Shown here piece after piece: positions 6,099 through 13,219 of a stretch of DNA of 13,966 nt. Position 1 is the stretch's first letter. Every line of letters begins with the position of its first letter. The stretch lies in NCBI GenBank assembly GCA_046726275.1, contig JBKPAF010000026.1, positions 1-13,966 of the forward strand, in the 5' to 3' direction. This DNA is from DASXTW01 sp046726275 (lineage in GTDB: Bacteria > Actinomycetota > UBA4738). Under the pieces are notes generated by a model. The model did not search any database. It saw only the letters and a list, made by a program, of their open reading frames with translations, and had not been told where the DNA came from. Position numbers and translations under genes: made by a program.

Positions 6099-7249
6099 CA
6101 GATGCCTCCCAGGAACACGCCCGGGTTGCATGTGCCGGTCGGGTCGAACCGGGCCTTCACCCGCCGCATGAGCTCGACGTCTGGGCCCTCAGGCACTCCC
6201 CACACGTCGACCCTGTCTCTCACCGCGGCTGGGGCGTCCAGGATGACGCATGGGAACGGGGCCAGGGTGAAACGAAGGTCCCCGACCGCTGAGGCGACGC
6301 CCTCGGGTTCCGCGTCTAGGATCCGGATCCAGCAAAGCCCGAGCCCCGCCCGCGCCACCACGGAGCCCTCGAGGCGCATCACGACCCGGATGACCCGAGC
6401 GAGCTCCGACGGCAGCGCCGAGACGCGGACGATGGTCGCCGCGTCATTCCGATTGTCACCGCGGGAGGTATCCCACACACGCTCGTCGTCCTGCTCGACC
6501 TCTGCCCGGAGTCCCGCCTCCAACATCAGTCGGACCGCCTCCAGGGCTCCGGCCTCAGGTGCCGCTCCGGCACATCGAGCCACGACCGTTCCGCTCGCCT
6601 CTTGCCACTGGATGTCCAGACTTTCCAGTTCCAGATGGCTGTGGGCCAGGTCGATGGCCGCCTGCTGAAGAGCGTCCGGATCGGCTCCGGAACCGACGGC
6701 GCTGACGCGCCGTCGCGGGAGCGGATGTAGCCGGACCGCGACTTGGGTGATGAGGCCGAGCGTCCCGAACGAGCCGGTGAAGAGCTTCGCCAGGTCGTAT
6801 CCCGCCACGTTCTTGATGACCTTCCCTCCGGACTTGGCGACAGAGCCGTTCGACAGGGCGACGGTGATCCCGAGGAGTAGATCGCGGGGCCCGCCGTACC
6901 GGTGACGCAGGGGCCCGGAGTCGCCGGTGGCCACGATCCCTCCGATGGTCGCCGCCCCGGACTCCCCCAGCGGTGGGTCCAGAGCCAGCATCTGGCCCGA
7001 GGCAGCGAACGCCTGCTGTGCAGCGGCCAGCGGCACCCCCGCTTCGACCACGGCAGTGAGGTCTCCGGCGTTGTGCTCGACCATCCGATCCAGACCCGCG
7101 GTCGAGAGCTCGATGTCCGGGTCAGGGGCTGGGGCTCCCCACCGCAGCTTGGTGCCGCCCCCTCGGGGGCGAACCGTCAGTGCATCGGAGGCGGCCGAGC
7201 GGAGCAGCTCCGCCGCCTCAGCCGCGGTGTGGGGTTCCTCGGTGCGCAC
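6098..7249 (-). CDS. glcE: glycolate oxidase FAD-binding subunit GlcE
   Basis: A 383-aa FAD-binding (PCMH/VAO-type) subunit. RPRGGGTKLRWG (residues 28-39) is the FAD pyrophosphate-binding loop. GESGAATIGGIVATGDSGPL and GGKVIKNVAGYDLAKLFTGS (followed by FGTLG) are GlcE hallmarks. The C-terminus FDPTGTCNPGVFLGGI is the family's usual ending. E. coli GlcE is of similar length, so the protein looks complete. The start is GTG at 7249, 15 bp after the glcD stop. The ribosome-binding site is weak, which suggests dependence on upstream translation. GlcE works with GlcD and GlcF in oxidising glycolate to glyoxylate. Nothing suggests decay: the frame is intact and the hallmark segments are all present. 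Confidence 0.93.
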   Translation of the reverse strand: MRTEEPHTAAEAAELLRSAASDALTVRPRGGGTKLRWGAPAPDPDIELSTAGLDRMVEHNAGDLTAVVEAGVPLAAAQQAFAASGQMLALDPPLGESGAATIGGIVATGDSGPLRHRYGGPRDLLLGITVALSNGSVAKSGGKVIKNVAGYDLAKLFTGSFGTLGLITQVAVRLHPLPRRRVSAVGSGADPDALQQAAIDLAHSHLELESLDIQWQEASGTVVARCAGAAPEAGALEAVRLMLEAGLRAEVEQDDERVWDTSRGDNRNDAATIVRVSALPSELARVIRVVMRLEGSVVARAGLGLCWIRILDAEPEGVASAVGDLRFTLAPFPCVILDAPAAVRDRVDVWGVPEGPDVELMRRVKARFDPTGTCNPGVFLGGI

Positions 7250-7264
7250 CTCGTGTCCGAACCG

Positions 7265-8710
7265 CTAGAAGCGTTCGGCCACGCCGGCCCGCTCCAGCGG
7301 ATGCTGGCGATAGGGGCCGGGGACTTCCCCGCAGAGACGGGGAGTGGGCATGACCTTGTCGGGGTTCGCGAGCTGGAACGGGTCGAAGGCGCACCGGAGG
7401 CGCTGAAACGCTTCCAGATCCGCCTCAGAGAACACCATCGGCATCTGCTGCTTCTTGTCGATCCCCACCCCGTGCTCGCCTGTGATCGAGCCGCCAGCGT
7501 CGACGCATGCCTGGATGATGAGAGAGGCGAGATCCTGAGCCCGTTCTGCCTCACCCTCGTTCGAGGCGTCGTAGCACACGAGAGGATGCAGGTTGCCGTC
7601 CCCCGCGTGGAAGACGTTGGCCACTCTCAGTCCATACTCCTCGGAGAGCGCGTCGATCCGGCGAAGGACCTCGGACAGCCTGGTTCGTGGGATGACCCCA
7701 TCCTGAACGTAGTAGTCGGGTGAGATGCGGCCCATCGCGGCGAAGGCCGCCTTTCGCCCCTTCCAGATCAGCTCGGCCTCCCGCTCGTCTCTCGCCACCC
7801 AGATTCCCATCGCCGAGTTCTTCTGGCACAACGCCATGACGTCGCCGAATCGAGCGTCGCAATCGGCCGTGGGGCCGTCGAGCTCGACGATGAGGGCAGC
7901 TCCGGCCTCCAGCGAATACCCCGCGTGTGTCGCAGCCTCACTCGCCTGGATCGAGAGCCGGTCCATGATCTCGATGGCAGCAGGAACGACCCCCGAGGCG
8001 ACGATGTCCGAGACCGTCTGCCCCGCCTGATCGGTTGAGACGAAGTAGGCCACGAGGGTTCGCTTCGTTTCGGGAGCGGGAGCAACCCGCACCGTGATCT
8101 TCGTGACCACTCCCAGTGTGCCCTCCGAACCGACGAAGGCTCCGACCAGGTCGTACCCGGGGCAATCCAACTCCTTCCCTCCCAGTGTCACCACCTCGCC
8201 ATCGGACAGCACCACTTCGAGGCCGGTGACGTAGTTCGTGGTGAACCCGTACTTGAAGCAGTGCGGGCCGCCCGAGTTCTCGGCCACGTTTCCTCCGATC
8301 GAGCACACGACCTGGCTCGACGGGTCCGGCGGATAGACGTGGGTCGGCCCGACCGCGCGAGTGATCTCGGCGTTGGTCACGCCGGGCTCGACCACCACCC
8401 TCTGGTTGGGCAGGTCGACCTCAAGAATTCGCCGCATCCGCGTCAGCGCGATGACCACGCCCTCTGCGATCGGCACGGCTCCTCCGGAGAGTCCGGTGCC
8501 GGAACCCCTGGCCACCCAGGGGACGCCTTCTTCGAAACAGGCCCGGACGACCAGCCTGACTTCCTCGCCCGTGTCGGGAAGGACGACGACCTTCGGCAGG
8601 GTCGCGTACTGCAGCAATCCATCCGACTCATACGCCTGGAGGGCATGGCGGTGAGTGATCACCCGGTCAGATGCGCAGATCTCGATGAGGCGCTCGATCA
8701 ACCGTCGCAT
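7265..8710 (-). CDS. glcD: glycolate oxidase catalytic subunit GlcD (FAD-linked)
   Basis: A 481-aa FAD-linked oxidase that would oxidise glycolate (or D-lactate) and hand electrons to GlcE/GlcF. The FAD-binding loop is ARGSGTGLSGGAVP (residues 67-80). A second FAD contact region runs from PPDPSSQ to FKYG (127-155), with SIGGNVAENSGGPHC inside. The C-terminal substrate/cofactor domain has HAGDGNLHP (368-376), GEHGVG (411-416) and FDPFQLANPDKVMP near the end, all standard for the GlcD/DLD family. Length matches E. coli GlcD (about 500). The start is ATG at 8710, with only a weak ribosome-binding site. It is the first gene of glcDEF. The 73-bp gap to the collagen-like gene upstream shows no clear promoter, so read-through from there is possible. 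D-lactate dehydrogenase-type use cannot be excluded, but the neighbouring GlcE and GlcF favour glycolate. Confidence 0.94.
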   Translation of the reverse strand: MRRLIERLIEICASDRVITHRHALQAYESDGLLQYATLPKVVVLPDTGEEVRLVVRACFEEGVPWVARGSGTGLSGGAVPIAEGVVIALTRMRRILEVDLPNQRVVVEPGVTNAEITRAVGPTHVYPPDPSSQVVCSIGGNVAENSGGPHCFKYGFTTNYVTGLEVVLSDGEVVTLGGKELDCPGYDLVGAFVGSEGTLGVVTKITVRVAPAPETKRTLVAYFVSTDQAGQTVSDIVASGVVPAAIEIMDRLSIQASEAATHAGYSLEAGAALIVELDGPTADCDARFGDVMALCQKNSAMGIWVARDEREAELIWKGRKAAFAAMGRISPDYYVQDGVIPRTRLSEVLRRIDALSEEYGLRVANVFHAGDGNLHPLVCYDASNEGEAERAQDLASLIIQACVDAGGSITGEHGVGIDKKQQMPMVFSEADLEAFQRLRCAFDPFQLANPDKVMPTPRLCGEVPGPYRQHPLERAGVAERF

Positions 8711-8783
8711 GGCGAGCTCGCGCCCAAGCTAGCACAGGCGCTTGCGGGCTAGGGCCGACTCGCTCGGGGATGCGGAGGTGGAG

Positions 8784-9503
8784 CTAGAGCTCGGCGCAGA
8801 GGGCGTGAGCCACCAGGATCCAGGGAGCGTCCGTCGGAATGACCTCGCTGGCGCGGGCCAGCCACCCGATGCGACCACCGGCGCCGTCGAAATAGAAGTC
8901 GCTCTCGGTCAGGGCGACGGAGGAGGGTCCACCGATGCTCGCCCCGCCGCCCATCGCCTGCTTGCCGACCGGGCACAGCACCAGTACGACCTTGTCATCC
9001 TCGCTGTTGAGCTCGCTGAGATGCTCGGTCACTTCCAGTCCCGAGAGACCTGGGCCAGGTGGTCCCGGAGGACCCTGGGGGCCGGCGGGACCTTGGGGAC
9101 CCTGAGGACCGGCGGGACCCGGCGGACCAGCAGGTCCTTGTGGGCCGCCTGGACCTTGCGGTCCTATTGGACCAGGCGGTCCCGCGGGTCCCATAGGGCC
9201 GGGCGGACCAGCCGGGCCGGCAGCACCCTGTTGCCCTTCGGGGCCTGGTGGTCCGGGAGGACCGGGAGGACCCGTGATGTCCCAGTCGAGCGCCGTCTCG
9301 TTCTTCTTGCACGTGTCGGTGGGTCCGACGATCCGAAGCGATCCGGCGCCACCCTGGTCCGTCTTGACGCACGCGTGGATCCGATTGGCGTCGCCACCGT
9401 GGGCGGAGGCAAACCCAGCCAGCGAGGCGACGAGTAGGAGCCCCACCACCGCGGCGGAGCCGCCGAGTGTCGCCCGCTTCACAGTTCGCCTCACAGAATC
9501 CAC
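8784..9503 (-). CDS. secreted collagen-like (Gly-X-Y) protein
   Basis: A 239-aa exported protein. The signal peptide has basic residues (VRRTVKRATL), a hydrophobic core GLLLVASLAGF and a likely cut after ASA. A short N-terminal domain follows, with Cys45 and Cys65 (IHACVKTDQ, GPTDTCKKNE). Next are 25 uninterrupted Gly-X-Y triplets (residues 78-152, rich in GPP and GPQ), then an 87-residue C-terminal domain that begins its Cys pair with CPVGKQAMGGGA (Cys177) and ends with HALC (Cys236). Such proteins form triple helices on bacterial surfaces; adhesion or a structural role is inferred. The start is GTG at 9503, preceded by GAGGAAAGGATCG. The alternative GTG at 9560 has no ribosome-binding site and would put 19 charged residues before the signal. 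No cell-wall sorting motif or lipobox is seen, so attachment is unclear. The gene is on the same strand as glcD, 73 bp upstream. Confidence 0.85.
   Translation of the reverse strand: MDSVRRTVKRATLGGSAAVVGLLLVASLAGFASAHGGDANRIHACVKTDQGGAGSLRIVGPTDTCKKNETALDWDITGPPGPPGPPGPEGQQGAAGPAGPPGPMGPAGPPGPIGPQGPGGPQGPAGPPGPAGPQGPQGPAGPQGPPGPPGPGLSGLEVTEHLSELNSEDDKVVLVLCPVGKQAMGGGASIGGPSSVALTESDFYFDGAGGRIGWLARASEVIPTDAPWILVAHALCAEL
9048..9272 (-). repeat. collagen-type 9-bp coding repeat (25 Gly-X-Y codon triplets)
   Basis: This is a run of GGN-CCN-NNN codon triplets inside the collagen-like gene, without interruption. Triplets are GPP, GPA, GPQ, GPM, GPI, GPE, GPG, GQQ and GAA. Synonymous codons vary strongly along the array, so it is an older protein-level repeat and not a fresh tandem amplification. 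The triplet number could still vary between strains by recombination. Confidence 0.9.
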
Positions 9504-9612
9504 CGATCCTTTCCTCTTCACGGTGTCGGCATGCTCCCGGTGCAGGATTGATCGTTTCACCAGGAAAACGGCCGAACGGCGGAGGAGGTGTGGCCCAAAG
9601 CCTCGACCCGAG

Positions 9613-9624
9613 GCACCGCGGTGC
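9613..9624. promoter_or_regulatory. 12-bp perfect palindrome upstream of the collagen-like gene
   Basis: GCACCGCGGTGC is a perfect 12-bp palindrome 110 bp before the collagen-like gene's GTG. It is abutted by CCTCG-ACC-CGAGG at 9601-9613. It could be an operator or a leader hairpin. GC-rich DNA produces such dyads by chance, and no promoter boxes could be assigned around it. Confidence 0.25.
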
Positions 9625-9692
9625 AGCCCAAAGTGTTCACACGATCCTTTGTACGGCCTTGCCCGGAACGCCGAGGTCTAGGTCGATCGAAC

Positions 9693-9705
9693 GACTCGCC
9701 GAGTC
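9693..9705 (-). terminator. small dyad just after the VOC gene stop
   Basis: GACTCG-C-CGAGTC is a perfect dyad immediately behind the TAG of the VOC gene at 9707. It may help to end that transcript on the minus strand, but the stem is short and no T-run follows. Confidence 0.25.
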
Positions 9706-9706
9706 T

Positions 9707-10126
9707 CTAGAAATCGCGCCGGCCGGTGAGATGCGCAGCCGCATCCGGACGGGTCAGCTCGTACAGTGCGAACCGGTGACCGCCCGGAGTCCGGAAGGAG
9801 CAGCAAGGACCGTGAGGGATCTCGAAGGTGGGTTCCACTTCCCAACCCCGTGACTCGAGCTCGGCCAGGGCGGAGCGCAGATCAGACACGCGGTAAACGA
9901 GGATGGGCCGGTCGCCCTCCAGATGGTCGGTCAGGAGCAACAGCGGTGGACCCTCGGTCATCTCAATGGCCGCGACCCGTGTTCCCATGGCCTCGACGGC
10001 GAAGACGACCTGCCCACCCACCACGTCGGTCAAATACGTCATGTCGGAAGCCACGTCCCGGCTGGGGATGTACAGAAAGTCCAGCTGGCCGATGGGCCGG
10101 TCAGAATCCTGCATGGGTCCGATCAT
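9707..10126 (-). CDS. VOC family protein
   Basis: A 139-aa single-module VOC (glyoxalase/dioxygenase fold) protein. It starts its core with LDFLYIPSRDV and VVGGQVVFAVEAMGTRVAAI. It continues through LLLLTDHLEGDRPILVYRV and finishes with FRTPGGHRFALYELTRP and GRRDF. This pattern is familiar from actinobacterial VOC proteins of unknown substrate. The metal-binding Glu of classical glyoxalases is not clearly present at the end strand (RFALYEL offers only a later Glu). The start is ATG at 10126; an in-frame ATG at 10114 is equally possible because neither has a good ribosome-binding site. It lies 68 bp behind the lipoprotein gene on the same strand. It is not a close copy of the VOC protein at 3173-3544. 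Confidence 0.87.
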   Translation of the reverse strand: MIGPMQDSDRPIGQLDFLYIPSRDVASDMTYLTDVVGGQVVFAVEAMGTRVAAIEMTEGPPLLLLTDHLEGDRPILVYRVSDLRSALAELESRGWEVEPTFEIPHGPCCSFRTPGGHRFALYELTRPDAAAHLTGRRDF

Positions 10127-10194
10127 GCATCACCAGGTGCGGAGGCTCGAGGTGTCCGCGGCAGGCGAAAGATCCCGCCAGGTCCCGGAAGGGT

Positions 10195-10650
10195 CTAGAC
10201 GCCGTCGAGGATCTTCCGCCCGTTCAGCGGTTCATTGAGCGTGACCCTGGCCACCTTGTACACGGCGATCTCGATGCACACGCCCGCGCCAGGCACGCGT
10301 CCCTCGAAGACCGTGACCGTCACCGCGTCCTCGCCGTACTCCACATCGATGTGGTCGAGACCATGACACTCCTCGACGCCGCCGTAGAAGAACACGTCGA
10401 GCGCCGTTTGATCGACCACATCCACGTGGTCCCATGCCACGGGGCGGGGATCGACCAGGCCCGACCTCGGACGCACGCGCTGGGACGTGGGTGTGGGGAC
10501 CGACCCGCCCGGGCTCGGTTCGCCGGTGACCGGCGAGTCGGGCGGGGGACTGGACCCCGAGCCTGTCGATGACTGGGCGCATCCGGCAAGGATCAGCGTC
10601 GTGACGAGGAACACCGCCGCTGCTCCTCCTCCGAACCGACCTCGGTTCAT
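10195..10650 (-). CDS. putative lipoprotein
   Basis: A 151-aa lipoprotein. The N-terminus MNRGRFGG is followed by a hydrophobic segment AAVFLVTTLILAG and the lipobox LAGC with Cys24 as the lipid anchor. Next is a low-complexity Ser/Pro/Gly/Thr linker (about residues 25-60). A compact C-terminal domain follows, with WDHVDVVDQTALDVFFYGG, EECHGLDHIDVEYGEDAVTV and VCIEIAVYKVARVTLNEPL. Two cysteines (in EECHG and GVCIE) could form a disulphide outside the membrane. I know this C-terminal pattern from other actinobacterial lipoproteins, but no function is established for it. The start is ATG at 10650, where the signal peptide begins; the longer frame to 10725 adds an unlikely 25-residue extension. 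The ribosome-binding site is weak. Confidence 0.82.
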   Translation of the reverse strand: MNRGRFGGGAAAVFLVTTLILAGCAQSSTGSGSSPPPDSPVTGEPSPGGSVPTPTSQRVRPRSGLVDPRPVAWDHVDVVDQTALDVFFYGGVEECHGLDHIDVEYGEDAVTVTVFEGRVPGAGVCIEIAVYKVARVTLNEPLNGRKILDGV

Positions 10651-10730
10651 GTCGGCTTTGACGGCGCCCCTCCCGTTCGGGTTCCGGCCAATTCCAGGGC
10701 CCACCTGATGCTCCCTCGAGGGCACTCAGA

Positions 10731-11186
10731 CTACGGCCCCGGACCGAGGCCGAGCTGCCGGTGCGTCTCGCCCATGCAGATACCGGTGATCACGACCATG
10801 CCGGCATCGCGGGCAAGGCGCGTAGCACCCTCCGTGCCCGTTCGCGGCTGGAACCACAACACCTTCGCTCCACTCGCGATCGCCTCCCGGGCGACTTCCT
10901 CCGCTTGGGCCGGTGGCCGGAACACCTCGACGAGATCGACGGCTTCGTCCACTGCGGTCAAGGATGGGTAGACGTGCTCTCCGAGGATCTCTCCGCCTCG
11001 AGGGTTGATCGGGATGATCCGGAACCCCTGCGACTGAAGGTAGCGAGGAATGTCGTGCGAAGGCTTGCCTTGGTGGGCAGAGGCGCCCACGACGGCGATG
11101 GTGCCCACGCGATCGTAGATCCGAAGGAGATCCTGCTGGGATGCTCCTTCCTCGAGACGGTCGCTGGTTGCTGCCATGTAGGTCAT
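10731..11186 (-). CDS. CoA-binding domain protein (YccU-like)
   Basis: A 151-aa single-domain Rossmann-fold protein of the CoA-binding family. Key stretches are YDRVGTIAVVGASAHQGKPS (residues 24-43), GFRIIPINPRGGEILGE (54-70) and VDLVEVFRPP. GAKVLWFQPRTGTEGATRLA and an ending of ITGICMGETHRQLG follow. The family resembles the N-terminal part of succinyl-CoA synthetase alpha and acyl-CoA synthetases. Stand-alone members have no agreed function and probably sense or bind CoA or a related nucleotide in the cytosol. The start is ATG at 11186, with ATG at 11177 as an alternative; neither has a clear ribosome-binding site. It diverges from the DrrAB genes, with a 197-bp gap that probably holds both promoters. 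It is the first of a run of minus-strand genes. Confidence 0.87.
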   Translation of the reverse strand: MTYMAATSDRLEEGASQQDLLRIYDRVGTIAVVGASAHQGKPSHDIPRYLQSQGFRIIPINPRGGEILGEHVYPSLTAVDEAVDLVEVFRPPAQAEEVAREAIASGAKVLWFQPRTGTEGATRLARDAGMVVITGICMGETHRQLGLGPGP

Positions 11187-11198
11187 GGGACGTCGAGA

Positions 11199-11232
11199 TT
11201 CGGAGAACTCGTCCAGGTCGGTATTCTGTCAA
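11199..11232. promoter_or_regulatory. possible overlapping divergent promoters
   Basis: On the plus strand, TTCGGA (11199-11204), a 17-bp spacer and TATTCT (11222-11227) resemble a sigma-70 promoter facing the DrrAB genes, with a leader of about 150 nt. On the minus strand, a perfect TTGACA (11232-11227) faces the CoA-binding gene, but its -10 at 17-bp spacing (AGTTCT) is poor. If both are real, they overlap and RNA polymerase could not use them together. Confidence 0.3.
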
Positions 11233-11383
11233 ACGCTTCGGGGGCCGGCCTGCGGATCCGCTACAGGGCTTCTCCTTCTTTCGTCGGAGGCGCCCTCCGC
11301 CTCAGGGCCGACAAGGAATCACTACATCTCGCGGGCATACGAGCACCGGGCCCGATGTTCTCGGAAGGGAAAGGGGGATTGCC

Positions 11384-12367
11384 ATGACCAACTCCGCCAT
11401 CGAGGCTGAAGGCCTCGCCAAAGCGTTCGGCAAGGTCCGAGCGCTGGACGGCATAGACATGGTGGCTCGGGAGGCCAGCGTGTTCGGCCTGCTCGGCCCC
11501 AATGGCGCCGGAAAGACCACCGCGATCCGGGTGCTCTCGACGCTTCTTCGTCCCGACTCCGGACGGGCTCTCGTCGGTGGCTACGACGTGGTGCGCCAAC
11601 CGAAGAAGGTGCGCCGGCTGATCGGATTGACCGGCCAGTACGCGGCGGTCGACGAGCTGCTGTCGGGTCAGGAGAACCTGTACATGATCGGCCGATTGAT
11701 CGGGATGCCGGCCCGCGACGCCCGCGCTCGGGCGAAGGAGCTCCTCGAATCCTTCGATCTCTCGGAGGCGGCAGCCAAGTACGTGAAGGCCTACTCCGGG
11801 GGCATGCGGCGGCGCCTCGACCTCGCGGCGAGCCTGGTCGGCAGGCCGCGATTCCTGTACCTGGACGAGCCGACGACCGGACTGGACCCCAAGAGCCGGA
11901 TGGACCTGTGGGGCATGATCCGCGGATTGGTGGCCGAGGGCACCACGGTGCTGCTCACCACCCAGTACCTCGAGGAGGCCGACCGCCTGGCCGACGAGAT
12001 CGTCGTGATCGATCACGGCCGGGTGATCGCGGCCGGGACGCCGCTTCAGTTGAAGACCAGGGTGGGGGGACAGGTCCTCCAGGCTCGCCCGAGCGACCCG
12101 GCCGACCTCCCTGCGGTCGAACGGCTCTTGGCAGGCTTCGCGGATGGTGAGGACGGCACGTACAACGACGGACAGATGGTCACCGTGAGGACCCACGACC
12201 GGTCCGCGCTGGGCCATGCGGTCCGGCGTCTGGACGACGAGGGCATCGCCGTGGACGACCTCTCCCTTCGCCGGCCCAGTCTGGATGAGGTGTTCCTTGC
12301 GGTCACCGGGCACGTTGCCGAGGAGGAGACCGCCAACGACCAGACCAAGGAAGGGAGCCGAGCATGA
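11384..12367 (+). CDS. ABC exporter ATP-binding protein, DrrA type
   Basis: The 327-aa nucleotide-binding subunit of a DrrAB-type drug or lipid exporter. The Walker A motif is GPNGAGKTT (residues 38-46) and the Q-loop Gln85 lies in GLTGQYAAVDEL. The ABC signature is YSGGMRRRLDLAASL (137-151) and Walker B is FLYLDEPTTGLD (157-168). The switch (H-loop) residue is Gln194 in LTTQYLEEAD, as in DrrA of the daunorubicin system, instead of the usual His. The C-terminal extension ends with DDLSLRRPSLDEVFLAVTGH, a DrrA-family hallmark. The start is ATG at 11384, with an AAGGGGG ribosome-binding site 7 nt upstream; a longer frame to 11141 has no family support. The stop overlaps the permease start by 4 nt (ATGA). 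Resistance to an antibiotic is possible but unproven; no biosynthetic genes are nearby. Confidence 0.94.
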   Translation: MTNSAIEAEGLAKAFGKVRALDGIDMVAREASVFGLLGPNGAGKTTAIRVLSTLLRPDSGRALVGGYDVVRQPKKVRRLIGLTGQYAAVDELLSGQENLYMIGRLIGMPARDARARAKELLESFDLSEAAAKYVKAYSGGMRRRLDLAASLVGRPRFLYLDEPTTGLDPKSRMDLWGMIRGLVAEGTTVLLTTQYLEEADRLADEIVVIDHGRVIAAGTPLQLKTRVGGQVLQARPSDPADLPAVERLLAGFADGEDGTYNDGQMVTVRTHDRSALGHAVRRLDDEGIAVDDLSLRRPSLDEVFLAVTGHVAEEETANDQTKEGSRA

Positions 12368-13161
12368 GCGCCACCACGACAACCCTCGGCCGGTCCGACG
12401 GCCTCAGCGTGCTGATCAGGAACACGTTCACCATCGCCCGGAGGAACCTGCTGCATATCAAGGCAACTCCGGAGCAGCTGGTCGAGATGACCATCCAGCC
12501 GATCATGTTCCTGACGCTGTTCGTGTACGTCTTCGGCGGGGCCATCGCCGGCTCCAGCCGCGAGTATCTGCAGTTCGCCCTTCCCGGGATCCTCGTGCAG
12601 AGCGTGGCGTTCCTTCCGTTCACCACCGCCATCGCCCTCAACGTCGACTTCCAACGAGGAGTGATCGACCGGTTCCGGTCGCTGCCGATCTCACGCGCAG
12701 CGGTGATCGCCGGCCGGATCACGGCCGACGGGGGACGCATCATGTGGAGCATCCTGATCATCACCGGGTTCGCGACCCTGCTCGGGTTCCGGTTCGGAGG
12801 CGGCGTCGCGGGCGCCATCGGTGCGTTCGTGCTCGTCACCGCGTTCGGCCTGACCATGTGCTGGCCCATGGCGTTCATCGGGATCTCCGCTCGGTCCACG
12901 GAGTCGGTGAACACCTGGGGCTTCATGATCATCCTTCCTCTGACCTTCGCCAGCTCCGCGTTCGCATCGCCGGAGACCATGCCCGGATGGCTGCAGGCCT
13001 TCGTGAAGGCCAACCCGGTGACGTCAGTGATCGACGCGACCCGCGGGTTGATGCTGGGAGGCCCCGTAGCGGAGCCTCTGATCGATTCGGTGATCTGGAT
13101 GGCCGTGATCCTCGCGGTGTTCGTCCCGCTGGCCATCGCCAAGTACCGGCGCCGCGTCTAG
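12364..13161 (+). CDS. ABC-2 type exporter permease, DrrB type
   Basis: The 265-aa membrane subunit that pairs with the ATPase just upstream. After a cytosolic N-terminus (residues 1-35), TPEQLVEMTIQPIMFLTLFV starts the first of about six membrane segments. Other recognisable parts are YLQFALPGILVQSVAF, the conserved cytosolic helix VIDRFRSLPISRAAVIAGR, and ANPVTSVIDATRGLMLGGPV near the end. The last helix is followed by the basic tail KYRRRV. All are standard for DrrB/ABC-2 permeases, and the length is normal. The ATG overlaps the upstream stop codon, so translation is coupled, and two copies of each subunit should form the transporter. The substrate is not readable from sequence. A strong hairpin begins 9 nt after the stop. 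Confidence 0.93.
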   Translation: MSATTTTLGRSDGLSVLIRNTFTIARRNLLHIKATPEQLVEMTIQPIMFLTLFVYVFGGAIAGSSREYLQFALPGILVQSVAFLPFTTAIALNVDFQRGVIDRFRSLPISRAAVIAGRITADGGRIMWSILIITGFATLLGFRFGGGVAGAIGAFVLVTAFGLTMCWPMAFIGISARSTESVNTWGFMIILPLTFASSAFASPETMPGWLQAFVKANPVTSVIDATRGLMLGGPVAEPLIDSVIWMAVILAVFVPLAIAKYRRRV

Positions 13162-13170
13162 CCCGTGGCA

Positions 13171-13202
13171 GAGGCCGTCCGTCCCACGGGACGGACGGCC
13201 TC
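13171..13202 (+). terminator. strong hairpin after drrB-type gene, no U-tract
   Basis: The 15-nt arms at 13171-13185 (starting GAGGCCGTCC) and 13188-13202 (ending ACGGCCTC) are perfectly complementary, with 2 nt between them. In practice that is about 14 bp closed by CACG. There is no T-run on the plus strand afterwards (GAGTGGCGG). GC-rich hairpins without U-tracts are proposed terminators in actinobacteria. It ends only 17 nt before the ATG of the next gene. Confidence 0.65.
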
Positions 13203-13219
13203 GAGTGGCGGCCGATCGA

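Noticed and set aside
9048..9272. Repeat region as a CRISPR array or non-coding tandem repeat
   Set aside because: The period is 9 bp and in frame, encoding Gly-X-Y; there are no spacers of constant length.
10713..10722. CCCTCGAGGG palindrome between the CoA-binding and lipoprotein genes
   Set aside because: Only 10 bp with no loop, no T-run and no promoter context; not distinguishable from chance.
11261..12382. 373-aa minus-strand open frame opposite the DrrA-type gene
   Set aside because: It is antisense to a gene with all ABC motifs; the composition is typical of a GC-rich shadow frame and no family is recognisable.
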